Below are positions 1 to 5,152 of a stretch of DNA of 5,152 nt, in pieces. This DNA comes from Candidatus Sordicultor aquaticus. GTDB taxonomy: Bacteria; Atribacterota; Atribacteria; Atribacterales; Caldatribacteriaceae. Positions within the stretch are counted from its first letter, which is position 1; the number at the start of each line of letters is the position of its first letter. The stretch is from positions 1 to 5,152 of the forward strand of contig JAGPEW010000078.1 in NCBI GenBank assembly GCA_018056825.1, given 5' to 3'. The translations under genes were made by a program, and so were the position numbers. The notes under the pieces are model-generated. The model was given only the letters and a program-made list of their open reading frames with translations. It was not told the DNA's origin and did no database searches.

Positions 1-942
1 ATCTACAAGGTCTGATAAAACAGTTCCTAAGGGCACCTGGATATTTTCTGAATTCTTAAGGCAATCTCCGGTTACAGTTATGACTCTCTCTATGAGAGGA
101 AGGCCTTCTTCAGCCATCCTTCCTATGCCCCAGCTGGTTTGGACATTATTTACCACTGCTCCCACATCCAGGGGCAATCCTCCAGGAGGAACTTCTCTTC
201 TCAAGATAGAAAAAACCAATTGCTTCTCGGAACCTTGAGGGTATTTAGTAAGAAGAGGAACTACTTGAGTAGGAAAAGGAAGGTCTTTTACCAACTTGCT
301 AAATTTTTCTATAGCCTCAATTTTATTTTCTTCTATCCCTATAAAAGCTCTTTCTGCCCCACAAGCCCGCACTAAAACTCGCAAGCCAGCCAAAATAGTA
401 GATGGTCTTTCTACCATCACCCGGTAATCACAGGTTAAGTAAGGTTCGCACTCTGACCCATTCAAAATAAAACTATCAATTTTTTTACCTGAGGGGGGAG
501 AAACTTTAACATGAGTAGGGAAAGCTGCTCCTCCCAAACCTACCATTCCTCCTTCTCTAATCCATTCCCGGAGAAAGGCGGGGTCTTTACTTTCAATATT
601 GGAAAGGGGGTCTTTTCTTTCTTCTTCTCCCGAGCCATCATTCTCTATGATTAGGGCAGGAAACCTACCCAGTAGAGGATGGAAATAATCTTCTACTCCT
701 GCTACTGTACCAGCTAAGGGGGAATGCAGAGGAGCAGAAATAAAAGCTTCTATATCAGCAATTTTCTGTCCTCTTTTTACCTTATCTCCCTTTTGGACTA
801 AAGGGGATAAGGGAGCACCGGCATGCTGAAGAAGAGGTAGAACTACTCGAGAAGGAAGAGAAAACTCTTTAATGGGTTTCGCAGCAGTAAGCTCTTTAAA
901 AGTAGGGGTGTGTACACCCCCGGGGAAAGTTTTAAGCTTCAT
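1..942 (-). CDS. rnfC: RnfC, electron transport complex subunit C (partial, C-terminus beyond left edge)
   Basis: RnfC is the peripheral, NADH-side subunit of the Rnf complex, which passes electrons from reduced ferredoxin to NAD+ and pumps Na+ or H+ across the cytoplasmic membrane. The reading frame is open for 314 codons from ATG 942-940 to the window edge. Visible parts in order are the N-terminal FPGGVHTP motif (residues 6-13), a barrel-sandwich segment with HAGAPLSPLVQKGDKV and SAPLHSPLAGTVAGVE (about 40-83), and the Nqo1-like flavin/NADH-binding domain. That domain has GLGGAAFPTHVK (135-146), NGSECEPYLTCDYR (161-174), KYPQGSEKQL (233-242) and VITVTGD (287-293). Full-length relatives have roughly 430-450 residues, so about 120 are missing, including the two C-terminal 4Fe-4S cysteine clusters. 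The start is fixed by AAGGAGG eight to nine bases upstream. It follows accC by 23 bases and is probably co-transcribed. In many anaerobes rnfC heads an rnfCDGEAB cluster, expected to the left here. Confidence 0.94.
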   Translation of the reverse strand, partial: MKLKTFPGGVHTPTFKELTAAKPIKEFSLPSRVVLPLLQHAGAPLSPLVQKGDKVKRGQKIADIEAFISAPLHSPLAGTVAGVEDYFHPLLGRFPALIIENDGSGEEERKDPLSNIESKDPAFLREWIREGGMVGLGGAAFPTHVKVSPPSGKKIDSFILNGSECEPYLTCDYRVMVERPSTILAGLRVLVRACGAERAFIGIEENKIEAIEKFSKLVKDLPFPTQVVPLLTKYPQGSEKQLVFSILRREVPPGGLPLDVGAVVNNVQTSWGIGRMAEEGLPLIERVITVTGDCLKNSENIQVPLGTVLSDLVD

Positions 943-950
943 AAAATTTA

Positions 951-958
951 CTCCTCCT
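951..958 (-). promoter_or_regulatory. Shine-Dalgarno site of rnfC
   Basis: On the minus strand AAGGAGGAG lies just upstream of ATG 942-940, with about eight bases between. It falls in the 23-base gap after the accC stop codon and fixes the rnfC start. Confidence 0.8.
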
Positions 959-965
959 TGGTACT

Positions 966-2312
966 TTAGTATTCTTCCAAATTTTCTTCTAGAAACCTAG
1001 TATGTAAATTACCAGCTCTGAAATCTTTGTTTTGCAAAATTCTCATATGAAAAGGAATAGTAGTAGAAACACCTTCTACCATAAAAGAATGCAAAGCCTC
1101 TCGGGCTCGGCGGATGGCAAAATCCCGGTCGCAGTCCCATACTATCAATTTAGCCAACAGGGAATCGTAATAAGGGGGAACCTCATAACCAGAATAACAA
1201 TGAGAATCCACTCTAATTCCTGGCCCTCGAGGGATATCAAAGCGAGAGATTTTACCCGGAGAGGGAGAAAAATTATGATTTACATCTTCTGCATTTATCC
1301 TCATCTCTAGAGCGTGCCCTCGTAAAAAAAGTTCTTCCGGAGTAAAAGATAATTTCTCTCCTCCCGCAATACCAATTTGCTCCCTTACTAAATCTATTCC
1401 TGAAATCATTTCTGTAACCGGATGTTCTACCTGAATACGAGCATTAAGCTCCATAAAATAAAAGGAACCGTCTTCAGTTATCAGAAACTCCACTGTTCCG
1501 CAAGTAGTATAATCCAGTACCTCTGCTACTTTTATTGCTGTATCCCGTAACTTACTTCTCGTTTCCTCAGTTAAAAAAGGAGCAGGAGCTTCTTCTAAAA
1601 TTTTCTGCTGTCTCCTCTGCAAAGAACATTCTCTCTCTCCTAGGTGACTTACTCTACCCTCCTTATCTCTTACAATTTGCACTTCTACGTGCCTAGCTTT
1701 GGTCAAAAGTTTTTCCATATACACCTCCTCACTGCCAAAAGCTAATTTTCCTTCTCGTTTCGCGCTTTCTAAAGCCTCAGCTAATTGATGAGGTTCCTTC
1801 ACTACCCTAATTCCTCTTCCTCCTCCTCCCCGGGAAGCTTTGAGAAAAAGAGGATAACCTATTTTTTCGGCTACCTCTTTTGCCCCCTTCTCATTTTTAA
1901 TAGGTTCTAAAGAGCCAGGAACTACTGGTATTCCAGCTTCTTCTAGAATTCTTTTAGCCTGTAATTTATTTTTCATCCGTTCTAATAAATCCGCATCCGG
2001 CCCGATAAAAGCAATGCCTCTCTCTTTTAATTTTCTGGCAAACTCAGCATTTTCAGATAAAAAACCATAACCAGGATGAAGAGCGCTAGCCCCGGTTAAC
2101 TCACAAGCACGAATAATTTTTTCTTCGTTCAAATAAGTATCTTGAGGTAAGCTTCCTCCCAAAGCCACTTTCTGATCTACAAACTTCAAATGCAAAAGAT
2201 TATAATCTGGGTCAGAAAACACTCCTACCGTCTTAATTCCCAGCTCTCTACAAGCTCTAACTACTCGTAAAGCTATCTCTCCTCGATTAGCTATCAATAC
2301 TTTATCAAACAA
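966..2312 (-). CDS. accC: Biotin carboxylase subunit (acetyl-CoA carboxylase type)
   Basis: This enzyme uses ATP and bicarbonate to carboxylate biotin on a carrier protein (BCCP), the first half-reaction of acetyl-CoA carboxylase and related biotin enzymes, in the cytoplasm. At 448 residues it is normal length for a free-standing subunit, with no fused biotinyl domain. The N-terminal domain (about 1-110) has KVLIANRGEIALRVVRACRE and HPGYGFLSENAEFA. The ATP-grasp domain (about 115-320) has K116, K158, a glycine-rich loop SRGGGGRG (160-167), H208, ERECSLQRRQQK (226-237) and E275. The signature FYFMELNARIQVEHPVTE (284-301) holds E288, N290, R292 and E296, and R338 sits in the C-terminal domain; all match the E. 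coli catalytic set by family knowledge. Two differences stand out: Arg161 where Gly or Ala is usual at the head of the glycine loop, and Gln235 where E. coli has His236. The start is TTG, seven bases after a perfect AGGAGG. No accB or carboxyltransferase gene is adjacent, so it could equally serve a pyruvate, propionyl-CoA or other carboxylase. Confidence 0.94.
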   Translation of the reverse strand: MFDKVLIANRGEIALRVVRACRELGIKTVGVFSDPDYNLLHLKFVDQKVALGGSLPQDTYLNEEKIIRACELTGASALHPGYGFLSENAEFARKLKERGIAFIGPDADLLERMKNKLQAKRILEEAGIPVVPGSLEPIKNEKGAKEVAEKIGYPLFLKASRGGGGRGIRVVKEPHQLAEALESAKREGKLAFGSEEVYMEKLLTKARHVEVQIVRDKEGRVSHLGERECSLQRRQQKILEEAPAPFLTEETRSKLRDTAIKVAEVLDYTTCGTVEFLITEDGSFYFMELNARIQVEHPVTEMISGIDLVREQIGIAGGEKLSFTPEELFLRGHALEMRINAEDVNHNFSPSPGKISRFDIPRGPGIRVDSHCYSGYEVPPYYDSLLAKLIVWDCDRDFAIRRAREALHSFMVEGVSTTIPFHMRILQNKDFRAGNLHTRFLEENLEEY

Positions 2313-2319
2313 ATTTATA

Positions 2320-2325
2320 CCTCCT
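2320..2325 (-). promoter_or_regulatory. Shine-Dalgarno site of accC, overlapping the ktrB stop codon
   Basis: The minus strand reads TAGGAGG here: the TAG stop of the upstream potassium channel gene (2326-2324) shares two bases with AGGAGG. Seven bases then separate it from the TTG at 2312-2310. This supports the unusual TTG start and suggests translational coupling. Confidence 0.8.
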
Positions 2326-3688
2326 AAATAAGAACTCTATCTTCTGGATAAGTAATTAACTCTTTTTCCCGAGTAGGTCGCACCATTACTAAAGTCATAA
2401 TCCCTACCCTTCCCACATACATAGTAATGACAATTAGAATCTTACTCAAGTCTAAAAGGTTGGGTGTGATCCCTCGAGAGAGGCCCACCGTGCCAAAAGC
2501 CGAAATCACTTCAAAGCAAACATCTAAAAAATGAGCAGATTGAGTAACCAACAAAACCATAGTCACTCCAAAAACCAGGAAGGAAGCTAAAACTACCACA
2601 CTTACAGCTCGAGATATGACGATCGGTGCCACTCGGCGATGAAATAGCTCCACCCTATCTCCTCCCCTTATCACACTTGCTACCATTCCCCAAAGTAAAG
2701 CAAAAGTGGTAGTTTTTACTCCCCCCCCTGTTCCTCCCGGAGAAGCACCAATAAACATAAGCAAAATTATAAGAAAAGCCGGAGCTTCCCGCAAACTACC
2801 TATAGGAATGGTATTAAAACCAGCTGTTCGCGGGGTAACAGCCTGGAAAAGACTGGCCATTATTTTTCCTCCCCAGGGAAGCTTAGCCAAAGTAGCAGGA
2901 TTATCCCACTCTAAAAGTAAAATTAAGACCGTTCCCAAAATAATTAAAAATAAAGTAGTCCCTACCACTACTCGAGAATGTAAGCTTGACAAACTACGTT
3001 TTTCCACTATCTCTCGAATTACCACAAAACCGAGACCTCCCAGTATTATAAGCCCCATAATTGTAAAATTAACTACTGGATCCAGAACAAAACCTTCTAA
3101 GTTATTGCTAAATAACGAAAAACCAGCATTACAAAAGGCAGAAATAGAGTGGAAAATAGCAGGGAAAAGAGCTTCTCTTGGCGTAAAGTAGCGCAAGAAA
3201 TTTAAAAATAGAATTAGAAAACCTATTCCCTCAATTAAAAAAGTGTACTTCAAGACGGAAAGGACAAAACGTACCACTCCTCCTGGGAAATCCAAGCTAA
3301 AAGAATCACGAATAGCTAATCGAGTTCGATACTCGATTCTCCGCCGAAGGGCTAAGGCTAAAATAGTGTTTAAAGTCATATACCCCAACCCTCCAACCTG
3401 AATGAGCACAAGAATCACCAATTGTCCCCAAAAAGAGAAAAAAGTAGCGATGTCTACTACTACTAAACCAGTAACACAAGTAGCAGAAGTAGCGGTAAAC
3501 AAAGCATCTATAAAACGCAGTTTGTTCCCTGGAGTTACCATAAAAGGTAAAAGCAGAGCAAGTGTTCCACTGAAAATAATAACTGCAAAACCTAAAAGTA
3601 TTAAAGTGGCGGGAGAAAGACTCGCTACTTTCTTTCGCGCTCTTTCCCAGAGAGAGATTGACTCTCTACTCTCGGATAATAACACCAT
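2324..3688 (-). CDS. ktrB: TrkH/KtrB-family potassium uptake protein
   Basis: This is the membrane K+-translocating subunit of a Ktr/Trk uptake system, driven by membrane potential and, in several Ktr systems, helped by Na+. The 454-residue protein has the fourfold membrane-pore-membrane plan. The four filter loops are visible: ATCVTGL (69-75, Gly74), CNAGF (186-190, Gly189), TPRTAGFNT (285-293, Gly290) and FGTVGLS (398-404, Gly402). The gating loop of the third repeat is GASPGGTGGGVKT (314-326), and MYVGRVGIMTL (423-433) carries the conserved Arg427 region of the last helix. The length, shorter than E. coli TrkH, and the C-terminal TYPEDRVLI favour KtrB over TrkH. The N-terminal 25 residues are polar and cytoplasmic. 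The ATG start has a modest AGAAGG five bases upstream and lies 14 bases after the preceding gene. Its cytoplasmic NAD/ATP-binding RCK partner (KtrA/TrkA) is not in this window; it may be encoded elsewhere. Confidence 0.94.
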   Translation of the reverse strand: MVLLSESRESISLWERARKKVASLSPATLILLGFAVIIFSGTLALLLPFMVTPGNKLRFIDALFTATSATCVTGLVVVDIATFFSFWGQLVILVLIQVGGLGYMTLNTILALALRRRIEYRTRLAIRDSFSLDFPGGVVRFVLSVLKYTFLIEGIGFLILFLNFLRYFTPREALFPAIFHSISAFCNAGFSLFSNNLEGFVLDPVVNFTIMGLIILGGLGFVVIREIVEKRSLSSLHSRVVVGTTLFLIILGTVLILLLEWDNPATLAKLPWGGKIMASLFQAVTPRTAGFNTIPIGSLREAPAFLIILLMFIGASPGGTGGGVKTTTFALLWGMVASVIRGGDRVELFHRRVAPIVISRAVSVVVLASFLVFGVTMVLLVTQSAHFLDVCFEVISAFGTVGLSRGITPNLLDLSKILIVITMYVGRVGIMTLVMVRPTREKELITYPEDRVLI

Positions 3689-3702
3689 ATCAGCCTTCTT
3701 AG

Positions 3703-4830
3703 TTAGAGAGAAAATACTCCATACTTTTTGGCTTCTTCAAACATAGCCACTATATTTTCCGGAGGAACATCGGGTTGAATGTCATGTACCGAAGTTAAAA
3801 CATATCCTTCCGGTCCTAAATCATCTATTCTTTTCCTTACTTCTCTTTTTACTTCCTCCTCCGTTCCTTGAGGAAGAACTCGAGTAGTATCTATTGCTCC
3901 CCAAAAAGAGAGCTCTTCTCCAAACTTTTCCTTTAATGTTTTAGTATCCATATTCTGAGCTGAAACCTGAACTGGATTTAAGATATCTACTCCCACTTCT
4001 ATTAAATCAGGAATGAAAGAAAAAATACTTCCGCAGGAATGATAAAGAAGCTGAGCCTGAGGAGCCATTTTCTTCAAATTTTTAAAATATTCCTGATGGT
4101 AAGGTTTAATTATTTCCCGATAAGTTTTGGGACTCATTATCACGCTTTCAGCAGTAGCTAAATCATCGCCCACAAAAATCACATCTAAAAACTCCCCTAC
4201 TTCCTGAAGAAAAAGAGAATATTTCTTTAACTGATAATTGTACATTCCCTCTAACAAAGTAGTAACAAAATCTACATCGATTAGAAGGTCTACCAAAAAA
4301 TTTTCAAACCCTCGGAGATACCAGCAAGGTTCAAAAATGCCGGTATCAATCATATCTCCTACCAAAAGATATTCATTGCTCTCTTTAAGATTTTTTGCTT
4401 TTTCCCTCACCCCGGAGAGATTCATAGTTTTAGCCGGGTCTGGCCATTCATAGTCTCTTAGCTCTTCTATGTTTTTTCCTGCTAAGGGATGCTCTATCAT
4501 GTCATAATAAAGTCCACCTTCGGGCATATGATACTTAATACCAAACTCGTTAAAATAGGTTCTCTCATCTACTACTTTTTTGAAAAAAACGGGTTGAGGA
4601 TGAATACCCCGAGTATCTATCTCCAAAACCTTAAGCACTTCTTCATCAATAAAAACAATTTGAAAGTTTTCCATCATAAACTTAGTCTCTTTTTCTATTC
4701 CTAAATATTTTTTCAAATTGTCATAGGCTACTTTGGTCATAGTAGTACAGTTAGTGCTTCCCAAATCTAGGGGAATCCTATCCGGAACCTGATGATGCAA
4801 TGCTCTCAAGGCTCTTTCCCTTCCTAACAA
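3703..4830 (-). CDS. Uroporphyrinogen decarboxylase (URO-D) superfamily protein, probable methyltransferase-like
   Basis: The 375-residue protein has the TIM-barrel plan of the URO-D/MtaA/CmuA superfamily. The start MLGRERALRALHHQVPDRIP (1-20) matches the family's usual opening, and further conserved points are LVGDMIDTG (156-164), VGDDLA (220-225), LYHSCGS (262-268), FWGAIDTT (309-316) and VHDIQPDVPPENI (348-360). HemE-type catalytic arginines in a RQAGRY-like motif are absent, so haem synthesis is unlikely. His264 and Cys266 match the HxC zinc ligands of corrinoid methyltransferases such as MtaA and MtbA. Their third ligand, a cysteine near the C-terminus, is not evident; His349 stands in that area. 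Such proteins are often linked to methyl transfer in anaerobes, but the substrate is unknown and no corrinoid protein gene is adjacent. Translation starts at TTG 4830-4828, six bases after a perfect AGGAGG. It is the first gene of the operon. Confidence 0.86.
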   Translation of the reverse strand: MLGRERALRALHHQVPDRIPLDLGSTNCTTMTKVAYDNLKKYLGIEKETKFMMENFQIVFIDEEVLKVLEIDTRGIHPQPVFFKKVVDERTYFNEFGIKYHMPEGGLYYDMIEHPLAGKNIEELRDYEWPDPAKTMNLSGVREKAKNLKESNEYLLVGDMIDTGIFEPCWYLRGFENFLVDLLIDVDFVTTLLEGMYNYQLKKYSLFLQEVGEFLDVIFVGDDLATAESVIMSPKTYREIIKPYHQEYFKNLKKMAPQAQLLYHSCGSIFSFIPDLIEVGVDILNPVQVSAQNMDTKTLKEKFGEELSFWGAIDTTRVLPQGTEEEVKREVRKRIDDLGPEGYVLTSVHDIQPDVPPENIVAMFEEAKKYGVFSL

Positions 4831-4836
4831 TTTTAT

Positions 4837-4842
4837 CCTCCT
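4837..4842 (-). promoter_or_regulatory. Shine-Dalgarno site of the URO-D-like gene
   Basis: AAAAAGGAGG on the minus strand ends six bases before TTG 4830-4828. No in-frame ATG gives an equally good context, and the N-terminus begins where family members begin, so this site decides the TTG start. Confidence 0.8.
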
Positions 4843-4877
4843 TTTTGAAAATATATAATCAATTTAGCAACTCCTAT

Positions 4878-4886
4878 ATTTTACCA
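4878..4886 (-). promoter_or_regulatory. Candidate extended -10 promoter of the operon (proximal)
   Basis: The minus strand reads TGGTAAAAT, an extended -10 (TGn plus five of six consensus bases). The expected transcription start would be near 4871, giving a leader of about 40 bases. No good -35 lies 16-18 bases upstream (GAGATA at 17), so it would depend on the TG extension. In A/T-rich DNA such matches also occur by chance. Confidence 0.4.
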
Positions 4887-4932
4887 GAACAGGCAAGTTT
4901 TATCTCATTTCATATAGTTAACCGCAAAATTC

Positions 4933-4941
4933 ATTGTACCA
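4933..4941 (-). promoter_or_regulatory. Candidate extended -10 promoter of the operon (distal)
   Basis: The minus strand reads TGGTACAAT, again TGn plus five of six -10 consensus bases, 55 bases upstream of the proximal candidate. The -35 position (CAAAGT) is poor. It would give a leader of roughly 95 bases. It may be an alternative to, or act in tandem with, the proximal site. Confidence 0.35.
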
Positions 4942-4984
4942 TGCTTCTTTCTTATACTTTGTTTATTTTTTCCAAGATATTACA

Positions 4985-5093
4985 CCAGGTAATGATGAGC
5001 TCTTCACATCAATGCGTGGCAATCTCCGAGGGTTATAAAGGGGAACATCATCTTATATTCTGGATTCCTTGCAGAAACACTCAGGGGTAATGA
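4985..5093. repeat. Possible decayed dispersed intergenic repeats
   Basis: Plus-strand GCGTGGCAATCTC (5014-5026), and TTCTGGATTCC (5058-5068) followed by GGGGTAATGA (5084-5093), resemble pieces of short palindromic repeats found between genes in many bacteria. From memory those have the general forms CATTGCGAG...GTGGCAATCTC and CTGGATTCC...GGAATGACA. The stretch is bounded by an 8-base direct repeat GGTAATGA (4988-4995 and 5086-5093). The arms are no longer clearly complementary, so these would be degenerate copies. No reading frame here looks like a protein. Confidence 0.35.
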
Positions 5094-5152
5094 ACTTAAG
5101 AGAATTTACCCGCCCTCAAAAGCATAATTACTACATTGCTACTCTATTACCT
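5090..5152 (+). CDS. Possible start of a divergent gene (partial, unidentified)
   Basis: From ATG 5090-5092 the plus strand stays open for 21 codons to the window edge, and the product begins MNLREFTRPQKHNYYIA. The composition is plausible for a protein, but the stretch is too short to identify. The only Shine-Dalgarno-like bases, AGGGG, sit just two or three bases before the ATG, which is too close to be convincing. The in-frame opening extends back to 5039 after a TAA, so a TTG at 5069 is an alternative start. This may be chance. Confidence 0.22.
   Translation, partial: MNLREFTRPQKHNYYIATLLP

Larger units (their letters stand above)
4831..5152. other. Non-coding region upstream of the operon
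   Basis: These 322 bases contain no convincing complete gene. Stops occur in all three minus-strand frames within the first 25 bases from the right edge, so an upstream co-directional gene could end only at that edge. The 290-base plus-strand reading frame running through it (4800-5090) begins inside the URO-D-like gene and has no ribosome binding site or protein-like composition. The region holds the promoter candidates, the repeat-like stretch and two short inverted repeats. I found no clear terminator hairpin with a T-run and no recognisable riboswitch. Confidence 0.6.

Noticed and set aside
139..375. 78-codon plus-strand open frame
   Set aside because: It is antisense to rnfC, whose minus-strand frame reads through with conserved Rnf motifs. 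The plus frame lacks recognisable motifs.
2706..3191. 161-codon open frame on the plus strand opposite ktrB
   Set aside because: It lies wholly antisense to a well-supported membrane protein gene, is rich in Lys, Pro and Ser as expected for the complement of hydrophobic codons, and shows no family motif.
2324..3688. Potassium-transporting ATPase or Na+/H+ antiporter as the identity of this membrane protein
   Set aside because: Four TrkH/KtrB filter loops and the GASPGGTGGGVKT gating loop are decisive; there are no P-type ATPase motifs.
3703..4830. Annotation as true uroporphyrinogen decarboxylase (HemE)
   Set aside because: The N-terminal HemE arginine motif is missing, while an HxC pair typical of the methyltransferase branch is present and no haem genes are nearby.
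4833..4862. Nine-codon leader frame on the minus strand (TTG start, after AGGAG, ending TAA just before the URO-D-like gene)
   Set aside because: If the proximal promoter is used, its AGGAG would be at the extreme 5' end of the message. The frame has no run of a regulatory amino acid, and its last codons are simply the downstream Shine-Dalgarno site.
4800..5090. 96-codon plus-strand open frame spanning the upstream region
   Set aside because: Its start is inside the URO-D-like gene on the other strand, it has no ribosome binding site, and its translation of the repeat-like stretch has no protein-like conservation.
4831..5152. Riboswitch (for example cobalamin) or factor-independent terminator in the upstream region
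   Set aside because: I could not find a cobalamin-box-like conserved core or a GC-rich hairpin followed by a T-run on either strand.

Overview
The window is an A/T-rich stretch of bacterial DNA carrying a tightly packed block of four genes, all on the minus strand and read from right to left. In transcription order they are a uroporphyrinogen-decarboxylase-superfamily protein (4830-3703), a TrkH/KtrB-type potassium uptake channel subunit (3688-2324), a free-standing biotin carboxylase (2312-966) and the start of rnfC (942-1, cut by the left edge). The gaps are 14, 11 and 23 bases, so one transcript is very likely. Three of the four genes have a near-consensus AGGAGG ribosome binding site, and two start with TTG.

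An Rnf complex and a URO-D-like protein of the type common in methyl-metabolising anaerobes suggest a strictly anaerobic bacterium. The strong Shine-Dalgarno sites fit Firmicutes-like or related uncultured anaerobic lineages (Atribacterota/Aerophobota-like is a guess). The taxon cannot be fixed from this sequence alone.

Layout. Positions 1-942 hold the N-terminal 314 residues of RnfC; the iron-sulfur domain and probably rnfDGEAB lie beyond the left edge. Positions 966-2312 hold accC without a biotin carrier or carboxyltransferase gene next to it. Positions 2324-3688 hold ktrB without its RCK partner ktrA/trkA. Positions 3703-4830 hold the URO-D-like gene. Positions 4831-5152 are mostly non-coding: a leader with two extended -10-like promoter candidates for the operon, then about 110 bases that resemble decayed dispersed intergenic repeats. 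At the right edge there may be the first codons of a divergent gene.

Functionally, three of the genes relate to membrane energetics and carbon flow. Rnf makes an ion gradient from reduced ferredoxin, KtrB uses the membrane potential or ion gradient to take up K+, and biotin carboxylase spends ATP to fix bicarbonate. The URO-D-like protein may transfer methyl groups, but its substrate cannot be read from the sequence. I see no mobile element, CRISPR array, tRNA or rRNA, and no convincing wholly new system. The most notable points are the unusual gene combination, the modified metal-site motif of the URO-D-like protein and the repeat-like upstream region.
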